The notes: generated by a model from the letters alone, not told the origin. 64,000 bases of DNA from Kitasatospora setae KM-6054 (GCF_000269985.1 NC_016109.1:7467001-7531000); one strand, 5' to 3'; shown: positions 16,421-25,649, counted from the first letter of the stretch. Numbers and translations: made by a program.

Positions 16421-17410
16421 CTACAGCCACCCCGCGCGCTTGAACAGCCGGTGCAGGCCCACGCAGACGCCCGCCATCACCAGCAGCACGGCGGGGTAGC
16501 CCCACGCCTGCCGAAGCTCCGGCATGTGCTCGAAGTTCATCCCGTAGATACCGGCGATCATGGTCGGCACGGCGGCCAGCGCGGCCCAGGCGGAGATCTT
16601 CCGCATGTCGTCGTTCTGCTGGACGCTGACCTGCGCCAGGTTGGCGGAGAGGATGTCGGACAGCAGCCGGTCCAGGCTCTCCACCACCTCGTTGACCTTC
16701 GCCAGGTGGTCCGCCACGTCCCGGAAGTACGGGCGCAGCGCGCCGGCCACGAACGGCACCCGCACCTCGTCGCCGGCCCGGGTCAGCCGCAGCGCGGGCT
16801 CCATCAGCGGGAAGGTCGCCTTGCGGAAGCCCACCACCTGCCGCTTGAAGCCGTAGATCCGCTCGGCCGCGCCGCGCGAGCGCCCGGGGGAGAAGATCTC
16901 CGCCTCCAGCTCGTCCAGGTCGGTCTGCAGTTCGGTGGCCACGTCCAGGTACTGGTCGACGACCAGGTCGCAGACCGCGTACAGCACCGCGGCGGGCCCG
17001 TGCGCGAGCAGTTCGGGCTGGGCCTCCAGCTCGGCCCGCAGGTCCTTGAGCGGGCTCTCCGGGCCGTGCCGGACGGTCATCACGTACGAGTCGCCCAGGA
17101 AGATCATCAGCTCGCCGATGGAGACGGTCTCGTGGTCCTGGTGGTACGCGGCGGTCTTCAGGACGGTGAACACCGAGTCCTGGTAGATGTCGACCTTCGG
17201 GCGCTGGTGCGCGGTGACCGCGTCCTCCACGGCCAGCGGGTGCAGGCCGAACTCGTCGGAGACGTGGTCGAACTCCTCCGTGGTGGGGTCCGCCAGGCCG
17301 ATCCACAGGAAGCCGTTCCCGGCCGCGCGGACCTCCGCCAGGGCGTCCGAGAAGTCCTCGGGGCCCGGCACGCGCTTCCCGTCCCGGTAGATGCCGCAAT
17401 CCACGATCAT
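16421..17410 (-). CDS. corA: CorA-family magnesium/cobalt transporter
   Basis: A 329-residue CorA/MIT-family channel. The long acidic/helical cytoplasmic funnel (residues 1 to ~265) precedes two C-terminal membrane helices separated by the diagnostic YGMNF loop. The C-terminus is basic (FKRAGWL). The family forms homopentamers that admit Mg2+ down the membrane potential. The family N-terminus MIVDC fits the ATG at 17408-17410; an ATG three codons upstream (17417-17419) with GGGG 6 bases ahead is an alternative. It is divergent from the histidine phosphatase gene, only 63 bp apart. Confidence 0.9.
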   Translation of the reverse strand: MIVDCGIYRDGKRVPGPEDFSDALAEVRAAGNGFLWIGLADPTTEEFDHVSDEFGLHPLAVEDAVTAHQRPKVDIYQDSVFTVLKTAAYHQDHETVSIGELMIFLGDSYVMTVRHGPESPLKDLRAELEAQPELLAHGPAAVLYAVCDLVVDQYLDVATELQTDLDELEAEIFSPGRSRGAAERIYGFKRQVVGFRKATFPLMEPALRLTRAGDEVRVPFVAGALRPYFRDVADHLAKVNEVVESLDRLLSDILSANLAQVSVQQNDDMRKISAWAALAAVPTMIAGIYGMNFEHMPELRQAWGYPAVLLVMAGVCVGLHRLFKRAGWL

Positions 17411-17460
17411 GCCCGCCATTGTGGCCCCAACCGGCGCCCCGCGGGGAGGTCCGGACCACG

Positions 17461-17466
17461 TACCCT
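17461..17466 (+). promoter_or_regulatory. -10 box, possible leaderless promoter of the histidine phosphatase
   Basis: TACCCT lies 7 bases before the ATG at 17474, and no ribosome site is visible between. A start of transcription at or beside the ATG would fit. Confidence 0.35.
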
Positions 17467-17473
17467 TTCCGGT

Positions 17474-18187
17474 ATGCCCACCCTGCTGCTCGTCCGCCAC
17501 GGCCGGTCCACCGCCAACTCCGCCGGCATCCTGGCCGGCTGGACCCCCGGAATCGACCTGGACGACACCGGACGGGCCCAGGCCGCCGGCCTGCCCGAGC
17601 GGCTGGCCGGCCTGCCGATCGCCCGCCTGGTCAGCAGCCCGCTGGAGCGCTGCCGGCAGACCCTGGAGCCGCTGGCCGCCGCCCGCCCCGAGCTCGCCGC
17701 GCCCGAGCTGGACGAGCGGCTGGGGGAGTGCCACTACGGCGACTGGACCGGCCGCCCGCTGAGCGAGCTCGCCGAGGAGCCGCTCTGGCGCACCGTCCAG
17801 GACCACGCCTCGGCCGCCGCCTTCCCCGGTGGCGAGTCGCTGCGCGCGCTCAGCCACCGCACCGTCGACGCGGTCCGCGAGTGGAACGACAAGATCGCCG
17901 TCGACCACGGGCCGGACGCGCTCTGGGTCGCCGCCACCCACGGCGACGTGATCAAGGCGATCGTCGCCGACGCGCTCGGCCTGCACCTCGACCACTTCCA
18001 GCGGATCTCGGTCGAGCCCTGCTCGGTCACCGCGATCCGCTACACCCCGCACCGCCCCTACCTGCTCCGGCTGGGCGACACCGGCGCGCTCTCCGCGCTC
18101 GCCCCGCGCCCGCACGGGCACTCGGCGGGCGACGACGCGGTGGTCGGCGGCGACACGGGCGCCGACGCCGGCACCGGCACCGCCTGA
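17474..18187 (+). CDS. Histidine phosphatase (phosphoglycerate-mutase-like, MSMEG_4193 family)
   Basis: A 237-residue branch-1 histidine phosphatase. The phospho-acceptor motif is LVRHGRST at residues 6-13, and the second catalytic histidine is in ATHGDVIK (~155). The C-terminal ~30 residues are Gly/Asp/Ala-rich and probably unstructured. The gene heads a plus-strand run with DUF3090, the SCO1664 family and mshC, a set that travels together in actinobacteria. True phosphoglycerate mutase activity is unlikely; substrate unknown. Confidence 0.85.
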   Translation: MPTLLLVRHGRSTANSAGILAGWTPGIDLDDTGRAQAAGLPERLAGLPIARLVSSPLERCRQTLEPLAAARPELAAPELDERLGECHYGDWTGRPLSELAEEPLWRTVQDHASAAAFPGGESLRALSHRTVDAVREWNDKIAVDHGPDALWVAATHGDVIKAIVADALGLHLDHFQRISVEPCSVTAIRYTPHRPYLLRLGDTGALSALAPRPHGHSAGDDAVVGGDTGADAGTGTA

Positions 18188-18280
18188 GCCCCGCCGACGC
18201 CACCGCCAACGGCACCGCCAACTCTCCGAGTACGCACGGGAACCGAGCGTCCCGTGTGCCGCTCCGGGCCCGTTTGGCCG

Positions 18281-18286
18281 TAGGGT
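18281..18286 (+). promoter_or_regulatory. TAGGGT -10 box before the DUF3090 gene
   Basis: TAGGGT lies 40 bp before the GTG at 18327 in the 139-bp gap after the phosphatase gene. A clear -35 is not seen. Confidence 0.35.
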
Positions 18287-18326
18287 GAGATCGAGAAGAC
18301 CGCAACCCCCCTCCGGAGCGAGCAGC

Positions 18327-18890
18327 GTGTCCCGTCAGGTCCACTTCTTCGACCAGCCCGAGCGCTTCGTGGCCGGCACCGTCGGCCAGCCCGGCGCCCG
18401 CGCGTTCTACCTGCAGGCCTCCTCGCGCGGCCGGATCACCAGCGTCCTGCTGGAGAAGACCCAGGTCGCCGCGCTCGCCGAGCGCATCGAGGAGGTCCTC
18501 GACGAGGCGCTGCGGCGCAGCGGCGGCGAGGCCCCGATCCCGGCGGTCGCCCCCGCCGAACTGCTCGACACCGCCCCGCTCGACCTGCCGCTGGAGCAGG
18601 AGTTCCGGGTCGGCACGATGGCGCTCGCCTGGGACGCCCGGGACGAGTGCCTGGTGGTCGAGGCGCAGGCGTACGTCGAGGAGGCCGAGGACGGCGAGGA
18701 GGTCGAGGTCTTCGACGACGACAACGGCCCCGACCTGCTGCGGGTCCGGCTCAGCGGCGCGATGGCCCGGGTGTTCGCCAAGCGCGCCCTGGACCTGGTC
18801 GCGTCCGGCCGCAAGCCCTGCCCGTTCTGCAACCTCCCGCTCGACCCGGAGGGCCACCTGTGCCCGCGCGCGAACGGCTACCGGCGCTGA
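18327..18890 (+). CDS. DUF3090 family protein
   Basis: A 187-residue protein matching the actinobacterial DUF3090 (TIGR03847-type) family of unknown function. Its N-terminus is [27 protein letters not shown]. It has an acidic middle ([16 protein letters not shown]) and a C-terminal zinc-ribbon-like [19 protein letters not shown] start with GGAG 9 bases upstream. Its last 31 bases overlap the start of the next gene, implying translational coupling with the SCO1664-family protein. Confidence 0.85.
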   Translation: MSRQVHFFDQPERFVAGTVGQPGARAFYLQASSRGRITSVLLEKTQVAALAERIEEVLDEALRRSGGEAPIPAVAPAELLDTAPLDLPLEQEFRVGTMALAWDARDECLVVEAQAYVEEAEDGEEVEVFDDDNGPDLLRVRLSGAMARVFAKRALDLVASGRKPCPFCNLPLDPEGHLCPRANGYRR

Positions 18891-19771
18891 ACTCCGACCG
18901 GGCGGAAGAACGGGAGCGGGAGCAGCCGGTCGACGCCCCCGGCACCGACCCCGCCACCAGCGCCGCGCTCGCCGCCGACCCGGCCACCGCGCTGACCCTG
19001 CTGCGCGAGGGCGCGCTGGCCGTGCACGGCCGGGTCACCGACGCCTCCAACGCCGTCCTCTACTGCACGGCCACCCTGGACGGCCTGACCGCGCCCTGCG
19101 TCTACAAGCCGGTCTCGGGGGAGCGCCCGCTGTGGGACTTCCCGGACGGCACGCTGGCCGGCCGGGAGACCGCCGCGCACGAGGTCGCCGCCGCCACCGG
19201 CTGGCACCTCGTCCCGCCGACCCTGCTGCGCGAGGGCCCGGCCGGCCCCGGCATGGTCCAGCTCTGGATCGAGCCCGACCCGGCCGCGCCCGACCTGCTC
19301 GACCTCCAGCCGCTGGACGGCGGCCCCCGGCCGGGCTGGCTGCCGATCCTGAAGGCCGAACTGGACGGCGGCCGGCTCGCCTGGCTGGTGCACCGCGACG
19401 ACGAGCGGCTGCGCCGCCTCGCCGTGCTGGACGCCGTCCTCAACAACGCCGACCGCAAGGGCGGCCACTGGCTGCCCGCCGCCGACGGCCGGGTCTACGG
19501 CATCGACCACGGCGTCACCTTCCACACCGACCCGAAGCTGCGCACCCTGCTCTGGGGCTGGGCCGGACAGCCGCTCACCGCCGAGGCGCTCGACGTCCTG
19601 GCCCGGCTCGCCGCCGACCTGGACGGCGGCCCGCTCGCCGACCGGCTGCGCCCGCACCTGACCGCCGCCGAACTGGCCGCGCTGCGGGCCCGGACGGCCG
19701 GGCTGCTGGCCGCCGGACGGCATCCCGTGCCGTCACCGGAGTGGCCTTCTATTCCCTGGCCGCCGGTCTGA
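18860..19771 (+). CDS. SCO1664-family protein (PI3/4-kinase-like fold)
   Basis: A 303-residue cytoplasmic protein of the SCO1664 family, distantly like phosphatidylinositol 3/4-kinases. The segments [14 protein letters not shown] (nucleotide-binding lysine), [19 protein letters not shown] (catalytic-loop-like Asn-Asn-x-Asp-Arg-Lys) and GIDHGVTFH (metal-binding Asp-His) are present. It is therefore probably an active kinase or AMPylase of unknown target. The GTG start at 18860 lies inside the DUF3090 gene with GGAGGG six bases upstream. It is followed after 89 bp by mshC. Confidence 0.8.
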   Translation: MPARERLPALNSDRAEEREREQPVDAPGTDPATSAALAADPATALTLLREGALAVHGRVTDASNAVLYCTATLDGLTAPCVYKPVSGERPLWDFPDGTLAGRETAAHEVAAATGWHLVPPTLLREGPAGPGMVQLWIEPDPAAPDLLDLQPLDGGPRPGWLPILKAELDGGRLAWLVHRDDERLRRLAVLDAVLNNADRKGGHWLPAADGRVYGIDHGVTFHTDPKLRTLLWGWAGQPLTAEALDVLARLAADLDGGPLADRLRPHLTAAELAALRARTAGLLAAGRHPVPSPEWPSIPWPPV

Positions 19772-19822
19772 TACCGATCCGAAACCGAGGACGAATCGAT
19801 TCAGGTCGATTGCGTCCAGAGG

Positions 19823-19852
19823 TTGGTCTTTCAAATGATCGCGAGGTTAGAG
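19823..19852 (+). promoter_or_regulatory. Promoter for mshC, likely leaderless
   Basis: TTGGTC (19823-19828), an 18-bp spacer and TTAGAG (19847-19852) end 8 bp before the ATG at 19861. No Shine-Dalgarno sequence precedes the ATG, so transcription and translation may start together. Confidence 0.45.
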
Positions 19853-19860
19853 TCGGTCCC

Positions 19861-21090
19861 ATGCATGCCTGGCCCGCCTCCGAGGTTCCCGCCCTGCCCG
19901 GTCAGGGGCTTCCCCTGCGCATTTACGACACCGCCACGAGCAGTGTCCGAGAGGTCGTGCCCACCGGGCCGACCGCCCGGCTCTACGTCTGCGGCATCAC
20001 CCCCTACGACGCGACCCACCTGGGCCACGCAGCCACCTACACCACCTTCGACCTCGTCCAGCGGGTCTGGAAGGACGCCGGCCACGACGTCCTGTACGTC
20101 CAGAACGTGACCGACGTCGACGACCCGCTGCTGGAGCGGGCCGTCGCCACCGGCCAGGACTGGACGGTGCTCGCCGAGCGCGAGACCGCCCTGTTCCGCG
20201 AGGACATGACCGCGCTGCGGATGCTCCCGCCCGCGCACTACATCGGCGCCGTCGAGTCGATCCCGTGGATCGTCCCGCTGGTGCAGCGCCTGCTCGCCTC
20301 CGGCGCCGCCTACGAGGTCGACGGCGACGTCTACTTCTCCGTCGAGTCCGACCCCCGCTTCGGCGAGGTCTCCGGCCTCACCCGCGAGCAGATGCTCCCG
20401 GTCTTCGCCGAGCGCGGCGGCGACCCCGAGCGCCCCGGCAAGAAGAACCCGCTGGACGCGCTGCTCTGGCTCGCCGCCCGGCCCGGCGAACCCGCCTGGG
20501 AGACCGAGCTCGGCCACGGCCGCCCCGGCTGGCACATCGAGTGCGTCGCCATCGCCCTCCAGTTCCTGGGCATGGACTTCGACATCCAGGGCGGCGGCAG
20601 CGACCTGTCCTTCCCGCACCACGAGATGGGCGCCGCGCACGCCCAGGTCGCCCTCGGCGAGCACCCCTACGCCCGCGCGTACGTGCACGCCGGCATGGTC
20701 GGCCTGGACGGGCACAAGATGTCCAAGTCCCGCGGCAACCTGGTCTTCGTCTCGGCGCTGCGCCGTGACGGCGTCGACCCCGCCGCGATCCGGCTCGCCC
20801 TGCTCGCCCACCACTACCGCAGCGACTGGGAGTGGACCCCCGCCGACCTCGACACCGCGCTGACCCGCCTCGCCGCCTGGCGGGACGCGGTCTCCCGCCC
20901 GGACGGCCCCTCCGCCCAGGCCCTGCTGGCGGAGGTCCGCGCGGCCCTCGCCGACGACCTCGACGCCCCGGCCGCCCTGGCCGCCGTCGACCGCTGGGCG
21001 GCCGCCGCCCGGGCGGACGGCGGCGAGGACACCGGCGCCCCCGGCCTGGTCTCCCGGACGGTCGACGCCCTGCTCGGCGTCGCCCTCTGA
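19861..21090 (+). CDS. mshC: Cysteine:glucosaminyl-inositol ligase of mycothiol biosynthesis
   Basis: This 409-residue class-I tRNA-synthetase paralogue ligates cysteine to GlcN-Ins using ATP, the penultimate part of mycothiol synthesis. The HIGH-like motif is THLGH (52-56) and the KMSKS loop is HKMSKSRG (~282). Zinc ligands include Cys44 in YVCGITPYD, the cysteine of WHIECVAIA and the histidines of PHHEMG. It is clearly MshC rather than CysRS: the N-terminus ([10 protein letters not shown]) and the lack of a C-terminal anticodon domain fit. A strong terminator follows. Confidence 0.95.
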   Translation: MHAWPASEVPALPGQGLPLRIYDTATSSVREVVPTGPTARLYVCGITPYDATHLGHAATYTTFDLVQRVWKDAGHDVLYVQNVTDVDDPLLERAVATGQDWTVLAERETALFREDMTALRMLPPAHYIGAVESIPWIVPLVQRLLASGAAYEVDGDVYFSVESDPRFGEVSGLTREQMLPVFAERGGDPERPGKKNPLDALLWLAARPGEPAWETELGHGRPGWHIECVAIALQFLGMDFDIQGGGSDLSFPHHEMGAAHAQVALGEHPYARAYVHAGMVGLDGHKMSKSRGNLVFVSALRRDGVDPAAIRLALLAHHYRSDWEWTPADLDTALTRLAAWRDAVSRPDGPSAQALLAEVRAALADDLDAPAALAAVDRWAAAARADGGEDTGAPGLVSRTVDALLGVAL

Positions 21091-21113
21091 ACCGGCGGCG
21101 GCGGGCCTGAGAA

Positions 21114-21160
21114 ACGGGACCGGCCCGGGGAGCGTCGTTCGCTCCCCGGGCCGGTCCCGT
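21114..21160. terminator. Bidirectional terminator between mshC and the PAC2 gene
   Basis: A 21-bp perfect stem (21114-21134 with 21140-21160) with loop TCGTT lies between convergent stops at 21090 and 21182. Confidence 0.85.
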
Positions 21161-21181
21161 CGCGCGCGCCGGACCGCGCGG

Positions 21182-22093
21182 CTACTCCTCGTCGTCGTCC
21201 TTCGGCCGCTCGGTGGCGTGCCCGGTGATCGGCTTCTCGCCCTTCGGCCCCTGGTTGTCGCGCCGCCGCAGGTACCGCTCGAACTCCCGGGCGATCGCGT
21301 CGCCGGAGGCCTCCGGCAGCTCCGCGGTGTCCTGCGCCTCCTCCAACTGCTGGACGTACTCCGCGACTTCGGAGTCCTCCGCGGCGAGCTGGTCGACCCC
21401 GACCTGCCAGGCCCGGGCGTCGTCGGCGAGCTCGCCCGGCGGGATGCGCAGGTCCAGCAGGTCCTCGACCTTGTTGATCAGGGCGAGGGTGGCCTTCGGG
21501 TTGGGCGGCTGCGAGACGTAGTGCGGGACGGCGGCCCAGAAGGTCACCGCGGGCACCCCGGCGTGCGCGCAGGCCTCCTGGAGGACGCCCACGATGCCGG
21601 TGGGGCCCTCGTACCGGCTCTCCTCCAGGTCGAGCGAGCGGGCCACCGTCGGGTCCGAGGTGACGCCCGAGACCGGGACGGGCCGGGTGTGCGGGGTGTC
21701 GCCCAGCAGGGCGCCCAGGATGACGACCAGCTCCACGCCCAACTCGTGCGCGAAGCCCAGCAGTTCGTTGCAGTAGGAGCGCCAGCGCATGCTGGGCTCG
21801 ATGCCCCGGACGAGCACCAGGTCGCGCGGCTTGGGGTCGGTCACCCGGACCACCGACAGCCGGGTGGTCGGCCAGGTGATCCGGCGGACCCCGCCGTCGA
21901 GCCAGATGGTGGGCCGATTGACCTGGAAGTCGTAGTAGTCCTCGGCGTCGAGCGCGGCGAACACCTTGCCGCCCCAGGTCTCGTCGAGGTGCCCGAGCGC
22001 GGCGGAGGCCGCGTCGCCGGCGTCGTTCCAGCCTTCGAAGGCGCAGATCATCACCGGGTCGATCAACTCGGGAAGGTCTTCCAGCTCGATCAC
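21182..22093 (-). CDS. PAC2 family protein
   Basis: A 303-residue PAC2 (proteasome-assembly-chaperone-like) protein. N-terminal MIELEDLPELIDPVMICAFEGWNDAGDAAS, the VVILGALLGDTPHTRPVPVSG core and the GVPAVTFWAAVPHYVS strand are diagnostic for the actinobacterial family. The C-terminal tail is charged (KPITGHATERPKDDDEE). The family's biochemical role in bacteria is unknown; a link to the proteasome is attractive but unproved here. GTG start, with GGAGGGAG about 9 bases upstream. It lies convergent to mshC and downstream of the lipoprotein gene on the same strand. Confidence 0.85.
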   Translation of the reverse strand: MIELEDLPELIDPVMICAFEGWNDAGDAASAALGHLDETWGGKVFAALDAEDYYDFQVNRPTIWLDGGVRRITWPTTRLSVVRVTDPKPRDLVLVRGIEPSMRWRSYCNELLGFAHELGVELVVILGALLGDTPHTRPVPVSGVTSDPTVARSLDLEESRYEGPTGIVGVLQEACAHAGVPAVTFWAAVPHYVSQPPNPKATLALINKVEDLLDLRIPPGELADDARAWQVGVDQLAAEDSEVAEYVQQLEEAQDTAELPEASGDAIAREFERYLRRRDNQGPKGEKPITGHATERPKDDDEE

Positions 22094-22115
22094 CCGGCAT
22101 CTCCCTCCGTCAGTG

Positions 22116-22137
22116 ACGGGGGCTCTGCCGCCCCCGT
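22116..22137 (-). other. Hairpin in the PAC2 upstream region
   Basis: ACGGGGGC (22116-22123) pairs with GCCCCCGT (22130-22137). It could end lipoprotein transcription or structure the PAC2 leader. Confidence 0.4.
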
Positions 22138-22159
22138 GGTCCCTTACTGCCCAGCCTAC

Positions 22160-22174
22160 GGGCATTGAATGCCC
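22160..22174 (-). promoter_or_regulatory. Palindrome at the PAC2 promoter
   Basis: GGGCATT-G-AATGCCC is a perfect 15-bp palindrome. On the minus strand it is followed by a TAGGCT box, so it may be an operator over the promoter of the PAC2 gene. Confidence 0.4.
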
Positions 22175-22209
22175 CCGCGGGCCGGGTGAGGTGCCCAAGC
22201 GTAGTGGTG

Positions 22210-23085
22210 TCAGTCGACGGGTTCGGCGCAGGCGACGACCACGTTCGCGGCGAGCGCGCCGGGCACGGCCGGCAGCTCGAAGGTCACGGTGGCCGCGTCC
22301 GGGCAGTCCGGCTTCTTCTCCTTGGTGCCGATCAGGGCCTTCGAGACGTACACCTTGTCGACCTGGTACTGCGGCGGGTGCTCGCCCCCGCCGTCGCAGC
22401 GCGTCTCCTGGGTGCCGCCGCGGTCGTCGGCGTACACGCAGTCGCCGACCACGATGCCGGTGCCGCCGCCCCCGCCCGGGTCGCCGGGGTGCGGGTCGCG
22501 CAGGTTGCGCAGGCAGGCCCAGGCGGAGCGGATCTTGCCGAGCTGGGGGACGACGGCGTTCTGCGTCAGGTCCAGGGCGACGTCGGTGCCCTCCGGGCAG
22601 TCCGCGCCCTGCGGGAGGACGGCGGCGATGCCGGACTGGGTGCCGCCGCGCCTGACCACCTTCGCCTCGGCCCGCGGCGAGTCGCACGGGACGGCCTCGT
22701 AGTGCGTCGCGCCCCCGGCGGTGCCCGCCAGCGCCCGGGCGCAGGAGCCTTCGGCGAAGTAGGCGTCGGTGAGCTCCCCGGCCTGCGGGTCGGCGCCGGA
22801 GCCCGGGGCGGGGCTCGCGGTCGGCGCGCGGTACGCCGCGCTCGGGGACGCGGTCGCGGGCGCGGCGCTGATGCCGGCGCCGGCGGGCGCGGTGGAGGAC
22901 GCGGGCGCGGTGGAGGACGGGGGCGGCGCCGCGGCCGGCCGGCCGGCGGAGGAGCAGCCGGCCAGCAGCAGCCCGGCGGCGAGCAGCGCGAGCGCGCCGC
23001 CCGCGCGGCGGTGGCGGGTGCGGTGGCGGGCGCGGGCGCGGATGCGGGTGCGCGCCGCGCGGGGGCGGCCGAGGGTGCGCGTCAT
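22210..23085 (-). CDS. Putative lipoprotein of unknown function
   Basis: A 291-residue exported protein. The basic N-terminus (RTRIRARARHRTRHRR) leads into a hydrophobic stretch and the lipobox LLLAGC|SS. A Pro/Ala/Ser linker of ~70 residues follows. The mature domain contains eight or more cysteines in two similar halves (ELTDAYFAEGSCARAL ... CDSPRAEAKVV and IVVGDCVYADD ... TRCDGGG). This suggests two disulfide-stabilised repeats like those of secreted actinobacterial septum-type proteins. No enzyme motif. ATG start with GGAAGA upstream. Confidence 0.7.
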   Translation of the reverse strand: MTRTLGRPRAARTRIRARARHRTRHRRAGGALALLAAGLLLAGCSSAGRPAAAPPPSSTAPASSTAPAGAGISAAPATASPSAAYRAPTASPAPGSGADPQAGELTDAYFAEGSCARALAGTAGGATHYEAVPCDSPRAEAKVVRRGGTQSGIAAVLPQGADCPEGTDVALDLTQNAVVPQLGKIRSAWACLRNLRDPHPGDPGGGGGTGIVVGDCVYADDRGGTQETRCDGGGEHPPQYQVDKVYVSKALIGTKEKKPDCPDAATVTFELPAVPGALAANVVVACAEPVD

Positions 23086-23308
23086 AGGTCTTCCGGCCCT
23101 TTCCGTGAGGGGGTCCGTGGGCAGGCTAACCGCCCAACCCGCCCTGGCGTGACGGGTTTTCGTCAAACCGGCCGCCCGGCCGGAGCACGCGGGAGCGGCG
23201 CTCCGGTGGCGCGCCCGTTCGCGATTCGCACGCGGAACCAGCAGGCTGGTGCGGGGAGCATCTGCCCCTTTTGTCGGAATTGCTCGGCATCGCGAGGAGA
23301 GTAAGGAC

Positions 23309-24322
23309 ATGAAGGCAGCCGTCGTCCGGGACTTCACCAAGCCGCTGGAGATCGAGGAGCGCGAGGTGCCGTCCCCGGAGCCGCACCAGGTGCTGGTGCG
23401 GATCGAGTGCTCCGGCCTGTGCCACACCGACATCCACGCCGCGCACGGCGACTGGCCGGTCAAGCCGTCCCCGCCGTTCGTGCCCGGCCACGAGGGCGTG
23501 GGCATCGTGGAGGCGGCCGGCGACCAGGTCCGGCACGTCAAGGTCGGCGAGCGGGTGGCGATCCCGTGGCTGGCCGACGCCTGCGGCCGGTGCGACTTCT
23601 GCGTGACCGGCTGGGAGACGCTCTGCCTCAGCCAGCACAACTCCGGCTACTCGGTGGACGGCGCGTACGCCCAGTACGCGCTGGCGCACGGCGACTACGT
23701 CGTCCCGGTGCCGGACGGCGTCGACCCGATGGACGCCGCCCCGCTGTCCTGCGCGGGCGTCACCACCTACAAGGCGGTCAAGCTCGCCGGCGCCCGGCCG
23801 GGCACCCGGGTGCTGATCTCCGGCATCGGCGGCCTCGGCCACCTGGCGCTGCAGTACGCCCGGATCTTCGGCGCCGAGACGGTCGCCGTCGACATCACCG
23901 ACGAGAAGCTCAAGCTGGCCGAGGAACTCGGCGCCGACCACGTCATCGACGCCCGCACCCAGGACGTCGCGCACGAGGTGCAGAAGCTCGGCGGCGCGGA
24001 CGCGGCGGTCTCGCTGGCCGTCTCCAACGCGTCGTTCCGGGCCGCCTACGACTCGCTGCGCCGCGGCGGCACGCTCGTCCTGGTCGCCCTGCCCGCCGAG
24101 GGCGAGCTGACCCTGCCGGTGTTCGACACGGTGCTGAACGGGACGAAGGTGATCGGCTCGATCGTCGGCACCCGGCAGGACCTGGCCGAGGTGTTCCGGC
24201 TGCACCAGCTGGGCCGGACGAAGGTGATCCGGGAGACCCGCAAGCTGGAGGACGTCAACACCTGCTTCGACGAGGTGCTGGGCGGCAAGGTCTCGGCCCG
24301 ACTGGTGTTCGACATGCGCTGA
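23309..24322 (+). CDS. adhP: Zinc-dependent alcohol dehydrogenase, AdhP type
   Basis: A 337-residue AdhP-like enzyme that interconverts ethanol and small aldehydes with NAD(H). Catalytic zinc ligands are in SGLCHTDIHA and PGHEGVGIVE. The structural zinc cysteines are in ACGRCDFCVTGWETLC. The Rossmann motif is GIGGLGHLALQYA, with the cofactor-binding aspartate in VAVDITDEK, consistent with NAD. ATG start with AAGGA close upstream. A terminator follows; the gene stands alone on the plus strand, divergent from the lipoprotein. Confidence 0.9.
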   Translation: MKAAVVRDFTKPLEIEEREVPSPEPHQVLVRIECSGLCHTDIHAAHGDWPVKPSPPFVPGHEGVGIVEAAGDQVRHVKVGERVAIPWLADACGRCDFCVTGWETLCLSQHNSGYSVDGAYAQYALAHGDYVVPVPDGVDPMDAAPLSCAGVTTYKAVKLAGARPGTRVLISGIGGLGHLALQYARIFGAETVAVDITDEKLKLAEELGADHVIDARTQDVAHEVQKLGGADAAVSLAVSNASFRAAYDSLRRGGTLVLVALPAEGELTLPVFDTVLNGTKVIGSIVGTRQDLAEVFRLHQLGRTKVIRETRKLEDVNTCFDEVLGGKVSARLVFDMR

Positions 24323-24346
24323 CGCCGCAAGCACCTGCGCAGCGCG

Positions 24347-24374
24347 GAGGACGGACCCGACCGGGTCCGTCCTC
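24347..24374 (+). terminator. Terminator after adhP
   Basis: GAGGACGGACCCG (24347-24359) pairs with 24362-24374 and is followed by TTCT. It starts 25 bp after the stop codon. Confidence 0.65.
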
Positions 24375-24384
24375 TTCTGCAAAT

Positions 24385-24418
24385 TCACGCAAGCGGCTTG
24401 CGTTTTCTGTCGTACACT
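24385..24418 (+). promoter_or_regulatory. LacI operator and promoter of the first LacI gene
   Basis: ACGCAAGC-G-GCTTGCGT (24387-24403) is a 17-bp palindrome typical of LacI operators, and TCACGCAAGC (24385-24394) is its left half. A TACACT -10-like box (24413-24418) ends 6 bp before the ATG at 24425, so the mRNA may be leaderless. The site would allow autorepression. Confidence 0.6.
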
Positions 24419-24424
24419 CGCCCC

Positions 24425-25450
24425 ATGACACGACGACTCGCCGAGGTGGCGAAGAAGGTCGGAGTCAGCGAGGCGACGGTCAGCCGGGTGCTGAACGAGA
24501 AGCCCGGTGTCTCCGAAGCGACCAGGGCGGCCGTGCTCACCGCCCTCGACGTGCTCGGCTACGAGCGCCCCACCCAGCTGCGCGGCGAGCGGGCCCGGCT
24601 GATCGGGCTGGTGCTGCCGGAGCTGGGCAACCCGATCTTCCCGGCGTTCGCCGAGGCGGTGGGCGGCGCGCTGGCCGGGCAGGGGTTCACGCCGGTGCTG
24701 TGCACCCAGACCGCGGGCGGCGTCTCCGAGGCGGACTACGTCGACCTGCTGCTGGAGCAGCACGTCTCCGGCGTGGTCTTCTTCGGCGGCCTGTACGCGC
24801 AGGGCGACGCCCCGCACGACCACTACCAGCGGCTGGCCGAGCGCAGCCTGCCGACCGTGCTGCTGAACGCGGCCATCGACGACCTGGACTTCCCCCGGGT
24901 GTCCTGCGACGACGCGGTGGCGGTCGAGCAGGCCTTCGGCCACCTGCGCCAGCTCGGGCACACCAGGATCGGCCTGGTGCTCGGCCCGCTCGACCACATG
25001 CCCTCGCAGCGCAAGCTGGCCGCCGCCCGCGCGGTGGTCGCCAAGCTGGGCCTCGACCTGCCGGACGAGCACGTCGAGCGGGCGCTGTTCAGTCTGGAGG
25101 GCGGCCAGGCGGCCACCACCCGGCTGCTGCGCCAGGGCGTCACCGGCGTGGTCTGCGCGAGCGACCCGCTGGCGCTGGGCGCGGTCCGCGCGGTGCGCCG
25201 GGCCGGGCTCGCGGTGCCGGACGACGTCTCGGTGGTCGGCTACGACGACTCCTCGTTCATGATGTGCACCGACCCGCCGCTGACCACCGTCCGGCAGCCG
25301 ATCGAGGCGATGGGCCGCGCGGTGGTGGACCTGCTGGTCGGCGAGATCGCCGGGGTCCGGGTCACCCACGACGAGCTGCTGTTCGAGCCCGAGCTGGTGG
25401 TGCGCGGGTCGACCGCGCCGGCCCGCGAGCGGAGCCGGCCGGGGGAGTAG
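24425..25450 (+). CDS. LacI-family regulator 1 of the alpha-glucan locus
   Basis: A 341-residue LacI/GalR repressor. The N-terminal helix-turn-helix and hinge helix are seen in LAEVAKKVGVSEATVSRVLNEKPGVSEATRAAV. A periplasmic-binding-like sensor domain follows (IGLVLPELGNPIFPAFAEAV; SVVGYDDSSFMMCTDPPLTTVRQP). It is strongly similar along its length to the LacI gene at 30043-31050, so the two are paralogues flanking the GH87 gene. It probably senses an alpha-glucan-derived sugar and represses the locus; the operator palindrome lies in its own promoter. Confidence 0.9.
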   Translation: MTRRLAEVAKKVGVSEATVSRVLNEKPGVSEATRAAVLTALDVLGYERPTQLRGERARLIGLVLPELGNPIFPAFAEAVGGALAGQGFTPVLCTQTAGGVSEADYVDLLLEQHVSGVVFFGGLYAQGDAPHDHYQRLAERSLPTVLLNAAIDDLDFPRVSCDDAVAVEQAFGHLRQLGHTRIGLVLGPLDHMPSQRKLAAARAVVAKLGLDLPDEHVERALFSLEGGQAATTRLLRQGVTGVVCASDPLALGAVRAVRRAGLAVPDDVSVVGYDDSSFMMCTDPPLTTVRQPIEAMGRAVVDLLVGEIAGVRVTHDELLFEPELVVRGSTAPARERSRPGE

Positions 25451-25462
25451 GCAGGTGTAGGC

Positions 25463-25529
25463 GGGCCCCCGCGGGGGCCCGGTGGCAGGACCGCCGAGCG
25501 GGCGGGCACTTCGGTGCCCGCCCGCTTTT
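25463..25529 (+). terminator. Double terminator after LacI 1
   Basis: A first hairpin GGGCCCCC/GGGGGCCC (25463-25480) is followed by a 13-bp stem (25497-25509 with 25514-25526) with a TTCG loop and a TTTT tail. This is the clearest intrinsic terminator in the window. Confidence 0.85.
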
Positions 25530-25555
25530 CGTATGCGCACGCTCGTCCCGATCCG

Positions 25556-25605
25556 TTGACATGTTCGTAGCCCCGCTGTAACTCTTGGCTGCCATCACGC
25601 AAAAG
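25556..25605 (+). promoter_or_regulatory. Promoter and LacI-type half-site of the GH87 gene
   Basis: A consensus -35 TTGACA (25556-25561), a 17-bp spacer and TAACTC (25579-25584) are followed by TCACGCAAAAG (25595-25605), close to the half-site at the other promoters of the locus. Its place just downstream of the -10 suits repression. Confidence 0.6.
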
Positions 25606-25611
25606 ATGGAC

Positions 25612-25629
25612 AGAAGATTGTCATCTTCT
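25612..25629 (+). other. Inverted repeat in the GH87 leader
   Basis: AGAAGAT-TGTC-ATCTTCT lies 20 bp upstream of the ATG in the untranslated leader. It may be an operator or a small mRNA hairpin. Confidence 0.4.
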
Positions 25630-25649
25630 CGACCTTATGAAGGGACGTC